Below, piece after piece: positions 43,502 to 51,612 of a stretch of 64,000 nt of DNA. The notes below the pieces were generated by a model. That model had not been told where the DNA came from and ran no database searches. It saw only the letters and a program-made list of their open reading frames with translations. This stretch comes from Candidatus Kapaibacterium sp. (lineage in GTDB: Bacteria; Bacteroidota; Ignavibacteria; Kapaibacteriales; HRBIN21), in assembly GCA_025059875.1 (NCBI GenBank), contig JANXCT010000001.1, positions 124,001-188,000 of the forward strand, read 5' to 3'. Each line of letters starts with the position of its first letter. Position 1 is the first letter of the stretch. Made by a program: the position numbers and the translations under genes.

Positions 43502-45685
43502 ATGGCAACTCCGACCCTCTTTGCACGCTTGCAGCAGCGGCTGCGGACGACCGAGGAGGGGGAGGGCATCCGTTTCTCCGTTGGGCTCCGAGTAGCGATT
43601 ATTGGGGCCACCGTTCTCCTCTGTGGACTCTTCTTTCCATGGTGGACCGAGGAAGTGCCGCCGCAGTGGGTCCCGCAGTGGGAGCTTGTGGGTACACGCT
43701 GGCGTGGGCCTGTGGTGCAGGCTGAGTACAGCTTCGTTGTGCGCAAGCCTACAGAAGTCTACGAGCAAGAAGTCCGACGGGCTCTTGACAGTGTGGCCCC
43801 AGTGTTTGTCCCTCTCTCCAACGCACGTAGTGAGTGGTACGGTCGGATAGCACTCGTCGTTGATAGCCTGCGTCGTGTGCCTTCTCTGTCGGAGGGTTCG
43901 GTGGGGGCTGAGCAATGGGGTGGCGAACAGTTGGAGATGCTTCAGCGCATTGCAGAGCGAGTTTTCCGTGAGGTTGCCGGATGGGAAGTGATAGACCGCC
44001 CAAAGGGGCAGATTCCCACGCCGTGGATTACGCTCTGGCAGCATCCGACGGTGTGGACGACCCTACCGCTTGGGCAAGTATTGGACTCCGCTGAAGGCAG
44101 CGCACTTTTGAGGACTCTCGTCCGCCGATACAGTCCGCCGGAGCTGGAACGGTTGGTGGCTGAGGTCGTCCAGAAGGCCTTCCGTCCTACACTGGTCTAC
44201 AACGAGAAGCTTACAGACTCTCTCCGGTGGGCAGTTCGGCAGTCCATCCCGCGGACATGGGGAGTCGTTCGGGAGGGCGAGCTCATCGTTGCTCCTGGGG
44301 ATGTCATCACGGACACAACGGTGGCTAAGCTGGCTTCGTATGCGAATGCGCGACTGCTGCAGAGAGAACGCCGTGTCACGCTCTCAACGCTCATGGGTAG
44401 CTTCGGACATGCTGCGCTAATCTGCTCGGTGCTGTTTGTCTACTTAGGGTTTCTGCGCCCTCGAATCCTCCGGGACGCGCTGCAATTAGCCGGGCTGGCC
44501 GTAGGGCTAGTGGCCATCGCAGCCCTTGCTTGGCTCTCTCGCGTGGCCAAGAGCGATCTGCCGCTGGAGTACCTCATCGTCGTCCCAGCGCTATCCATGC
44601 TGGTGGCAATTCTGCTGGATTCGCGAACGGCCTTCTACACGACGGTCACGGCTGCGTTGCTTGTCGCCGGTGTGCGGAATGGAGACTATTCCACGGGGCT
44701 GGCCCTCATGCTCGGCGGCATGCTGGCAGCTTACACGGTCCGGGACTTAGAGAGCCGTCGCCAACTGTTCCGCTCGCTGTTCTTCATTGCCCTCGGGATT
44801 GGTACGGCCGCTGTGGTTTTGGGTATAGCGCAGGGACGCAGCTTGGAAGACGTGCTCTTGCGGTGTGGTTTCGTTGCGGCTAATGCAGGGCTGTCGCCAG
44901 TGTTAACGTTCGGCATCCTCCTGCTACTGGAGCGGACGTTCAACATCGTTACCGACATGCGCTTGCTGGAGTACAGCTCTTTGGAGCACCCTCTGCTGCA
45001 GGAGCTCCAGCGCAAGGCACCAGGGACGTATCAGCATACGCTCAATGTGGCCCGCTTAGCTGAGCATGCGGCTCGGGCGATTGGGGCTCGGGCCCTTTTA
45101 GTACGGGTAGGGGCGTACTTCCATGACATCGGCAAACTGACCAAGCCGGAGTATTTTGCGGAGAACCAAATCGGGCTCGACAACAAGCACGAGCGGCTCC
45201 CACCAAAGAAGAGTGCAGCCATTATCCGAGAGCATGTTACCGAGGGCATAGATCTTGCCCGAAGCTACGGGCTACCGCCTCAGATTGTGGACTTTATCCC
45301 ACAGCACCACGGTACGATGCTAATCCGCGCCTTCTGGCAGAAGGCTGTGGAACAAGCGCGTCAACGCGGCGAGCCACCACCATCGGAAGAGGACTTCCGC
45401 TACTTTGGGCCAAAGCCACAAACCAAGGAAGCTGCTATTCTCATGTTAGCCGACGCTGCAGAAGCGCTGACCCATGCGCTGCCGTCGCAGGAACCCGACC
45501 GGTTGGCGGCCGCTTTGGATGAGGTCATCCGAGAGCGTATCGTGGATGGGCAGCTTGACGAGAGTCCTCTGAGTTTCCACGAGCTGCAGAAGGTTCGAGA
45601 TGCTCTCGTCGAAGGCATGGTAGGAATCCAGCATCGACGGGTGAGCTATGGGGCGGCTACGGCACAGCCCGCAGCTCTCTTGTGA
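43502..45685 (+). CDS. PgpH-type 7TM HD-domain phosphodiesterase
   Basis: A 727-residue membrane protein of the 7TMR-HD family; characterised members (PgpH) break down cyclic di-AMP. One membrane span (about residues 27-47) precedes an extracytoplasmic domain (about 48-290, EYSFVVRKPTEVYEQEVRRALDSVAPVFVP split over the family's usual positions). Six or more spans follow (about 300-480), then a cytoplasmic HD domain with HTLNVARLAEHAARAIG, the metal motif YFHDIGKLTKPEYF, HHGT and a second Asp in MLADAAEALTH. The frame continues upstream to 43103 inside the aspartokinase gene, so the ATG at 43502 is used. It overlaps the recombinase gene by 38 nt. Confidence 0.9.
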   Translation: MATPTLFARLQQRLRTTEEGEGIRFSVGLRVAIIGATVLLCGLFFPWWTEEVPPQWVPQWELVGTRWRGPVVQAEYSFVVRKPTEVYEQEVRRALDSVAPVFVPLSNARSEWYGRIALVVDSLRRVPSLSEGSVGAEQWGGEQLEMLQRIAERVFREVAGWEVIDRPKGQIPTPWITLWQHPTVWTTLPLGQVLDSAEGSALLRTLVRRYSPPELERLVAEVVQKAFRPTLVYNEKLTDSLRWAVRQSIPRTWGVVREGELIVAPGDVITDTTVAKLASYANARLLQRERRVTLSTLMGSFGHAALICSVLFVYLGFLRPRILRDALQLAGLAVGLVAIAALAWLSRVAKSDLPLEYLIVVPALSMLVAILLDSRTAFYTTVTAALLVAGVRNGDYSTGLALMLGGMLAAYTVRDLESRRQLFRSLFFIALGIGTAAVVLGIAQGRSLEDVLLRCGFVAANAGLSPVLTFGILLLLERTFNIVTDMRLLEYSSLEHPLLQELQRKAPGTYQHTLNVARLAEHAARAIGARALLVRVGAYFHDIGKLTKPEYFAENQIGLDNKHERLPPKKSAAIIREHVTEGIDLARSYGLPPQIVDFIPQHHGTMLIRAFWQKAVEQARQRGEPPPSEEDFRYFGPKPQTKEAAILMLADAAEALTHALPSQEPDRLAAALDEVIRERIVDGQLDESPLSFHELQKVRDALVEGMVGIQHRRVSYGAATAQPAALL

Positions 45686-46568
45686 GCCTTTATGGCTGAA
45701 AGAGTTCACCGTCCATCTCCGCTTTGAGCGAGGGCTGGCGGAGAACTCCGTCAGCGCTTACCTCCGCCATATCCGCGCGTTCTGGGATTTCGTCCAGAGC
45801 CAGGGAGTTGGAGAGATTGCAGCTGTAGGATCAGCGCACGTTCAGGCCTTCTTGGCGACGCTTCAACAACACGGGCTTGAGCCAGCGTCAATCGCGCAGT
45901 GTGTAGCGGCTCTCCGATCGCTCTTTCGCTTCCTCGTGCTTGTGGGGACTGTGGAGGAGGATCCAACAGAGGACATCAAACTCCCGCACCGGCAGCGAGC
46001 GTTGCCGGAAGTGTTGAGCATCCCCGAGGTGGAACGGTTGTTGTGCCAACCGGATACTCAAACGCCTCGTGGACTCCGCGACCGGGCAATCTTAGAAGTC
46101 CTCTACGGCTGTGGACTGCGAGTATCAGAGCTGTGCGCTCTTCGGATTGGGGACGCGTTGGCTGACCAGGGACTACTGCGCGTCTGGGGGAAGGGAGCTA
46201 AGGAGCGGTTTGTCCCGATTGGACGGCTAGCCTTGGGGTGGGTAGAGCGGTACTGTCGGGAGGCCCGTCCGCTCTTCCTCCGACGTCCGACGGACTTGCT
46301 CTTCTTGAACTCGCGTGGGGGACGGCTATCACGCATGGCAGTATGGAAGATTGTGGAGTCGGCGGCCCGTCAAGCCGGTATCCAGCGCCGAGTCCACCCC
46401 CATACCCTTCGTCACAGCTTCGCTACGCATCTGCTGGAAGGAGGGGCAGATCTACGGGCGGTCCAGGAGATGCTAGGGCACGCTCATATCACCACAACGC
46501 AGCTCTACACACACGTGGATCGCTACTACGTTCAGGAGGTTCACCGGACCTTCCATCCACGCGCCTAA
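45648..46568 (+). CDS. Tyrosine recombinase XerC/XerD
   Basis: A 306-residue site-specific recombinase that would resolve chromosome dimers at dif sites. The N-terminal SAM-like core-binding domain (FTVHLRFERGLAENSVSAYLRHIRAF) is followed by the catalytic domain with Arg in GCGLRVSEL, Lys in GKGAKERFVP, HTLRHSFATH, His in LGHAHITTT and the nucleophile Tyr in QLYTHV. Size and sequence fit XerC/XerD rather than a mobile integrase; no att sites or phage genes are nearby. It starts inside the end of the HD gene and its stop overlaps the next start (TAATG). Confidence 0.93.
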   Translation: MGRLRHSPQLSCEPLWLKEFTVHLRFERGLAENSVSAYLRHIRAFWDFVQSQGVGEIAAVGSAHVQAFLATLQQHGLEPASIAQCVAALRSLFRFLVLVGTVEEDPTEDIKLPHRQRALPEVLSIPEVERLLCQPDTQTPRGLRDRAILEVLYGCGLRVSELCALRIGDALADQGLLRVWGKGAKERFVPIGRLALGWVERYCREARPLFLRRPTDLLFLNSRGGRLSRMAVWKIVESAARQAGIQRRVHPHTLRHSFATHLLEGGADLRAVQEMLGHAHITTTQLYTHVDRYYVQEVHRTFHPRA

Positions 46569-47794
46569 TGGCGAGAGGCTTGTTGGTGGGGATTGCACTG
46601 TGGGGGGCCATAATAGGATGGGCAGCGCCGGTGGTGGAATTAGGAGTAGAGCGCTTCGTTGCCTCGCATGCTGAGCGCCTTCGAGGAAAAGGAGTAGCAG
46701 TGCTAACACATGCTGCGGCGCGACTACCCGATGGCCGCTTGAGCCTGGAACTGCTAGTGCAGCACTTCCGTGTCGTTGCAGTATGGGCACCTGAGCACGG
46801 CTTCTGGGGTACGGTCCCAGCTGGTGTTCCAGTCCAAGACGATACGATTTTAGGGCTTCCGGTGTACTCCCTCTACGGACCTCGCCGCCGTCCCTCGGCA
46901 GAGCTCTTCCGCGGGGTGGAGGGCGTGATTGTAGATCTCCAGGATGTCGGAATTCGCCCGTTCACCTACCTCAGCACACTTGTGCTGGTCATGGATGCAT
47001 GTGCAGAGCGCGGCGTGCCGGTCTACGTGTTGGATCGCCCCAATCCGCTTGGAGGAATCGTCGTGGAGGGGGCCGTGTTGGACACAGCATACCGCTCGTT
47101 TGTGGGCATGCTCCCAATTCCTTACCGGCACGGGTGTACGCTAGGGGAGCTGGCGCGTATGCTCAACGCTGAAGGATGGCTGCCATCTAATTCCCACAGA
47201 ACTCTTCGGCGTTGTTCCTTGGAGGTGATCCCTCTCCGGGGATGGAGACGCCAGATGGTCTGGGAGGACACCGGCCTCCCGTGGTTCCCCCCTTCCCCAA
47301 ATGTCCCTACGCCCACTGCAGCACGGGCGATGCTCGTGACAGGCATTCTCGGCGAAATCGGGCTCTGGAGCATTGGTATTGGAACGGCCACCCCGTTCCA
47401 GTACTTGGGGGCTCCGAGATTCCCAGCGGGAGCAGTTGTAGAGCGTGTACGCCAGAGGATGGCAGAACTTGGAGTAGTCGTAGGGACTGGACACTTCGTT
47501 CCAGGTGCGGGGCCATACGCACGGCAGGAGTGTCATGGGATATTCTTTGCCCCTAGGCCCTCTGCAGAGGCTCGGTTCCTGGAGGCATTCGTGGTGCTCC
47601 TGGAGGCTTTATGGCAGCAATTCCCACAGCTTTGCCAGCAGCTGACGCCGAAAGCCCAAGACATGCTCCGGAAAATCTTGGGAAGCGAAGCGGCTTTAAG
47701 GGCACTGTGTCGAGGCGGGAGCCTGCGGGAATGGCTGGAGAAAGGGCTAGAGGAGTTCCAGCGGCTGCGGCAACGGTACAGCTTGTACCAGTGA
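46568..47794 (+). CDS. namZ: Exo-beta-N-acetylmuramidase NamZ (DUF1343 family)
   Basis: Removes terminal N-acetylmuramic acid from peptidoglycan fragments in characterised homologues. The 408-residue protein has a signal peptide (MARGLLVGIALWGAIIGWA) and the DUF1343 landmarks: APEHGFWG, GLPVYSLYG, IVDLQDVGIRPFTYLSTL, LDRPNPLGG, SFVGMLPIPYRHGCTLGEL and PNVPTPTAA. The frame is open back to 46238 in the recombinase gene, but TAATG coupling at 46568 and the signal peptide fix the start. It is probably periplasmic and involved in cell-wall recycling. Confidence 0.9.
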   Translation: MARGLLVGIALWGAIIGWAAPVVELGVERFVASHAERLRGKGVAVLTHAAARLPDGRLSLELLVQHFRVVAVWAPEHGFWGTVPAGVPVQDDTILGLPVYSLYGPRRRPSAELFRGVEGVIVDLQDVGIRPFTYLSTLVLVMDACAERGVPVYVLDRPNPLGGIVVEGAVLDTAYRSFVGMLPIPYRHGCTLGELARMLNAEGWLPSNSHRTLRRCSLEVIPLRGWRRQMVWEDTGLPWFPPSPNVPTPTAARAMLVTGILGEIGLWSIGIGTATPFQYLGAPRFPAGAVVERVRQRMAELGVVVGTGHFVPGAGPYARQECHGIFFAPRPSAEARFLEAFVVLLEALWQQFPQLCQQLTPKAQDMLRKILGSEAALRALCRGGSLREWLEKGLEEFQRLRQRYSLYQ

Positions 47795-47815
47795 AGGACT
47801 GGAGCTGACAGAACG

Positions 47816-47823
47816 TAATTTTG
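47816..47823 (+). promoter_or_regulatory. -7 promoter box for rplS
   Basis: TAATTTTG followed by C, 36 nt before the ATG at 47860. It supports that start, since a longer in-frame option at 47821 would begin inside the promoter box. Confidence 0.55.
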
Positions 47824-47859
47824 CGAGCTTTAGAGAGGTTGTCCAGCGGAGAGGCGGCG

Positions 47860-48252
47860 ATGCCATCCCCAAAGCTGCTGATGGTCGAGGAGATGCTGAA
47901 AGCCGAGGCTGAGGAATTGCGGCGAGCGGCTTCTGGTGAGCAGGCGAAGATCGATGACTTCAGGCCTGGCGATTACGTAGACGTTGCCGTTCGTGTCGTG
48001 GAAGGGGATAAGGAGCGGATCCAGCACTTCCAGGGCATTGTAATGTACAAGCGGGGACAAGGGCCAAGTACAACCTTCTGTGTGCGGAAGGTCTCGCATG
48101 GCGTCGGGGTAGAGAGGATCTTCCCGCTCTACGCCCCGGTAGTGGAGAGCGTTACCGTACTACGGCGCGGACGTGTCCGGCGGGCCCGGATTACGTTCAT
48201 CCGCCAGATGTCGGAGAAGCGGATTCGGCAGAAGCTGCGCTACAGCTCCTGA
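47860..48252 (+). CDS. rplS: 50S ribosomal protein L19
   Basis: A 130-residue ribosomal protein at the 30S-50S interface. Landmarks: FRPGDYVDVAVRVVEGDKER, IQHFQGIVMYKRGQG, TFCVRKVSHGVGVERIFPLY and RRGRVRRARITFIR. The chosen ATG has GGAGAGGCGG upstream and lies just after the promoter box at 47816. It is separate from rpsP, rimM and trmD, with which it is grouped in many bacteria. Confidence 0.95.
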   Translation: MPSPKLLMVEEMLKAEAEELRRAASGEQAKIDDFRPGDYVDVAVRVVEGDKERIQHFQGIVMYKRGQGPSTTFCVRKVSHGVGVERIFPLYAPVVESVTVLRRGRVRRARITFIRQMSEKRIRQKLRYSS

Positions 48253-48271
48253 GTATACTGTCACCCTGCGG

Positions 48272-50431
48272 ATGCTCCAAGTCCTGCAGCACCAGCGGAC
48301 AGGCGAAATCCAAGTTGCTGAAGTACCCCCACCGGAGTGTGTGCCTGAAGGAGTATTGGTTCGGACAGCCTTCTCCCTCATCAGCTCAGGAACGGAGCGG
48401 ACGAGTGTCCAGACGGCTCGGGCCTCGTTGCTACGGAAAGCGTGGGAACGCCCAGACCTTGTCCGCCAGGTCCTGCATTCCATTCGGCGCGAAGGACTAT
48501 CAGCGACGCTGGAGAAGGTCAAGGCGCGGTTGGAGGCTTACAAGCCGCTGGGCTATAGCGTTGCCGGTGTCGTTGTAGAGTCGCGGGTACCGGAGTTTGC
48601 GCCTGGAGACCGTGTTGCCTGCGCGGGGGCTGGCTACGCTGTCCACGCAGAGTACGTCACCGTCCCAAGGCGGCTCGTCGTTCCTGTTCCCGAGGGGGTC
48701 CCGTTGGAAGCAGCAGCTTATGCGGCTGTCGGTGCCATTGCCCTCAACGGCGTACGGCGGGCTGCAGTGCAGCTCGGTGAACGAGTCCTTGTCATCGGCC
48801 TGGGGTTACTGGGATTGCTGACAGTCCAGCTTCTGCGGGCCGCAGGCTGTCGCGTTATTGGAATGGACCGAGATCCAGCTACCTTCGCCACGGCCCTTGC
48901 GGTAGGCTGTGAGAGGGCCTTCCTGAGCAGTTGGGAGTCGGTGGCCGATGTAGAGCGGTGGAGTTTCGGTATCGGGGTGGATGCTGTCATCATAACGGCA
49001 GGGACTTCCTCGAACGAGCCTCTGGAGCTTGGGATTGCTACCCTCCGCAAGCGTGGTCGGCTGGTCGTCGTAGGGGCCGTAGGGATGGATGTCCCAAGGC
49101 AGCCTTTCTACGAGAAGGAGTTGGAGCTCCGCATTGCCACCAGCTACGGACCTGGCCGCTACGACCCATTCTACGAGGAGCAGGGGAACGATTACCCGAT
49201 CGCTTACGTGCGCTGGACCGAGCAGCGCAACATGGAAGCTTTCCTGCAATTCCTCAAATCGGGGCAGGTAAGCACGGAACCGCTGACAACACATCGGTTC
49301 CCAATTCACCGGGCAACGGAAGCCTACGAGTTACTGACCCATCCTGGTCAGGAACGGGTCATCGGCATTCTGTTGGAGTATCCGCAGGTAGCTCAAGAGG
49401 AGCGGGCTCCAGAGGTCGTGCTTCGTCCACCGAGATCCTCCGCGGCCAGACCTCGCATCGGGGTGATTGGTGCTGGAAGCTTCGCCCAGGCTCACCTTCT
49501 ACCGGCGCTTCGAGAGGCCGGGGTGGAGTTTGTAGCTGTCGCCACAGCCACCCCAGCGTCTGCTCGTGCGGTAGGGGAGCGGTTCGGTTTCCGTGTAGCA
49601 ACGACGAGTGGAGCTCAGGTCATCGCGAATCCTGAAGTGGAGGCAGTTGTCTGCGCAACGCGCCATGACACGCATGCTGACTACGTTGTGGAGGCGCTGC
49701 GGGCAGGCAAGCCAATCTTCGTTGAGAAGCCGCTGGCAATCACGCTGGAGCAGCTACGGCTTGTGGAGCAGACGCTGGCGGAGCATGGAGGAGCGATCAT
49801 GGTTGGATTCAACCGTCGGTTCAGCGCTCCGCTGCGTGATATCAAAGCGTTCTTCGCAGACCGAGTGGAGCCGCTGAGTATCCTCTACCGGGTCAACGCT
49901 GGCGCCCTCCCTGCAACGCACTGGTTGCGTGATCCGCGTCAAGGGGGGCGTATTCTGGGTGAGGCATGCCACTTTGTGGACTGCATGGTGTTCCTCACAG
50001 ACTCGCTTCCGGACGCCGTGGCAGCCTCGGCGGTTCGGCTCCCAGCACCAGATGCCGGGGAGTGTGTTAGCACCATCCTCCGGTTCCGCGATGGGTCTAT
50101 AGGGGTGCTACAGTACTTGACGACTGGCCCGTCAGCCGTTGGCAAGGAGTTCTGTGAGGTCTTTTGCCAGGGCAGAGTGGCCCGGATGGAGGACTTCCGG
50201 AGTGTAGAGTTCTTCGATGGTCGACGCCGAAAACTCCGCCGCTATGATGGTTCGAAGGGGCATCGGGAGGAAATACACCAGTTCGTAGAGGCACTCCGTA
50301 CGAGAGCCCCATTCCCAATTCCCTACGAGCAGTTGCGGGCTGTGACGTTGGCGACATTCGCTATCCAGGAGGCACTCCGTAGTGGGACATGGGTGGCGGT
50401 TGATAGCCTACTCTCCTCGGTGCAGCCGTGA
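48272..50431 (+). CDS. Two-domain oxidoreductase: zinc-type alcohol dehydrogenase fused to Gfo/Idh/MocA
   Basis: A 719-residue cytoplasmic protein. Residues about 1-375 are a medium-chain dehydrogenase (SLISSGTERTS, PLGYSVAGVVVE, APGDRVACAGAGYA, Rossmann VLVIGLGLLGLLTVQLL). Residues about 395-719 are a Gfo/Idh/MocA dehydrogenase (RIGVIGAGSFAQAHLLPAL, EKPLAITLEQL, GFNRRFSAP, GEACHFVDCM). The family occurs next to polysaccharide and amino-sugar genes. Here it is followed 8 nt later by a sugar aminotransferase, so a role in making an aminated or deoxy sugar is likely; the substrate is unknown. It lies 19 nt after rplS and may be read with it. Confidence 0.88.
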   Translation: MLQVLQHQRTGEIQVAEVPPPECVPEGVLVRTAFSLISSGTERTSVQTARASLLRKAWERPDLVRQVLHSIRREGLSATLEKVKARLEAYKPLGYSVAGVVVESRVPEFAPGDRVACAGAGYAVHAEYVTVPRRLVVPVPEGVPLEAAAYAAVGAIALNGVRRAAVQLGERVLVIGLGLLGLLTVQLLRAAGCRVIGMDRDPATFATALAVGCERAFLSSWESVADVERWSFGIGVDAVIITAGTSSNEPLELGIATLRKRGRLVVVGAVGMDVPRQPFYEKELELRIATSYGPGRYDPFYEEQGNDYPIAYVRWTEQRNMEAFLQFLKSGQVSTEPLTTHRFPIHRATEAYELLTHPGQERVIGILLEYPQVAQEERAPEVVLRPPRSSAARPRIGVIGAGSFAQAHLLPALREAGVEFVAVATATPASARAVGERFGFRVATTSGAQVIANPEVEAVVCATRHDTHADYVVEALRAGKPIFVEKPLAITLEQLRLVEQTLAEHGGAIMVGFNRRFSAPLRDIKAFFADRVEPLSILYRVNAGALPATHWLRDPRQGGRILGEACHFVDCMVFLTDSLPDAVAASAVRLPAPDAGECVSTILRFRDGSIGVLQYLTTGPSAVGKEFCEVFCQGRVARMEDFRSVEFFDGRRRKLRRYDGSKGHREEIHQFVEALRTRAPFPIPYEQLRAVTLATFAIQEALRSGTWVAVDSLLSSVQP

Positions 50432-50439
50432 GGAGCGGT

Positions 50440-51612
50440 ATGCAGGTTCCCTTCCTGGACCTTTCAGCTCAGCACGAGCTGTTGCGGCACGAGCTTGTCC
50501 AGGCGATAGAACGGGTGCTGCAGACGCATCAGTTTGTGCTCGGAGCGGAAGTAGAGGCGTTTGAGCGAGCTTGCCAGGAGTATTTGCAAATCCCACACGC
50601 TGTCGGGGTGTCGAGCGGGACGGATGCGCTCTTGATTGCTCTGATGGGGATCGGAGTTGGCCCTGGGGATGAGGTGATCGTGCCAACTTGGACCTTCTTC
50701 GCCACGGCTGGAGTCGTGGCTAGGCTCCATGCGCGACCTCTCTTCGCGGACGTTGAACCTCGGGGGTTTGGGCTACAGGCAGAGGCCGTAGAGCGGGTGA
50801 TAAGCCGACGGACGAAGGCAGTGATCGTCGTCCACCTCTATGGGCAGATTGCTCCAGAGGTAGAGGAGCTGCAGCGCCTTTGCGAAGCCCATGGCATCGC
50901 GCTCGTAGAAGATGCTGCTCAGGCATTTGGGGCGTGCTACGCAGACGGTCGTGGGGTTGGCAGCTTTGGGCTCTGTGCAGCCATCTCGTTCTATCCGACC
51001 AAGAATCTCGGTGCCTGTGGGGATTCGGGGATGGTGGTCACCCGTAGTGGAGAGTTCGCCACGTACTTGCGGTTGCTGCGAAATCACGGCATGGAGCAGC
51101 GGTACCTTCACGCGGTAATTGGTGGGAATTTCCGCATGGACGCGTTCCAGGCAGCCATCCTTCGAGTGAAGTTGGCCTACCTATCGGAATGGAACCAGCG
51201 CCGCTGTACACTCGCCCATCGTTATGCGGAGCTCTTTCGACAAGCCGGTTTGGCGGAGGGCCCAGGGATTCTGGAGTTTGACCCAAACAACCGTGTACTC
51301 TTGCCAGCCGAGCTGTATCCTGATGCTCCGGGGATACCGCATGTGTACCACCAGTACGTCATCCGGGCTCGCCGTCGGGATGAACTCCGGCAGTATTTGG
51401 CCGAACGCGGCGTTGGAACGGAGGTCTACTACCCCGTCCCTCTCCATCGGCAGCCGGCTTTCAGGGAGTTGGGTTATAGCCCTCAACAGTTCCCGGTCTC
51501 TGAGCGTCTGGCTGCGGAGGTGTTAGCGCTGCCGATCTACCCGGAGTTGAGTGAGGCACAGCAGGAGACGGTGGTGGGTTGCATAGAGAGCTTCTTCCGC
51601 CAGCATGACTAA
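50440..51612 (+). CDS. DegT/DnrJ/EryC1 family sugar aminotransferase
   Basis: PLP-dependent transaminase that converts a keto-sugar nucleotide to an amino sugar. The 390-residue protein has VPFLDLSAQH at the start, GVSSGTDALLIALM, VEDAAQAFGA, the PLP Lys in SFYPTKNLGACGDSG (near 187) and NFRMDAFQAAIL, as in the WecE/DegT group. The ATG at 50440 is preferred over a GTG at 50428 because GAGGAGCGG lies between. It follows the two-domain oxidoreductase by 8 nt and overlaps malQ by 8 nt. Confidence 0.92.
   Translation: MQVPFLDLSAQHELLRHELVQAIERVLQTHQFVLGAEVEAFERACQEYLQIPHAVGVSSGTDALLIALMGIGVGPGDEVIVPTWTFFATAGVVARLHARPLFADVEPRGFGLQAEAVERVISRRTKAVIVVHLYGQIAPEVEELQRLCEAHGIALVEDAAQAFGACYADGRGVGSFGLCAAISFYPTKNLGACGDSGMVVTRSGEFATYLRLLRNHGMEQRYLHAVIGGNFRMDAFQAAILRVKLAYLSEWNQRRCTLAHRYAELFRQAGLAEGPGILEFDPNNRVLLPAELYPDAPGIPHVYHQYVIRARRRDELRQYLAERGVGTEVYYPVPLHRQPAFRELGYSPQQFPVSERLAAEVLALPIYPELSEAQQETVVGCIESFFRQHD

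Noticed and set aside
45648-46568. Tyrosine recombinase as a sign of a mobile element
   Set aside because: The sequence and size fit chromosomal XerC/XerD, there are no att-like repeats, and the neighbours are housekeeping genes.
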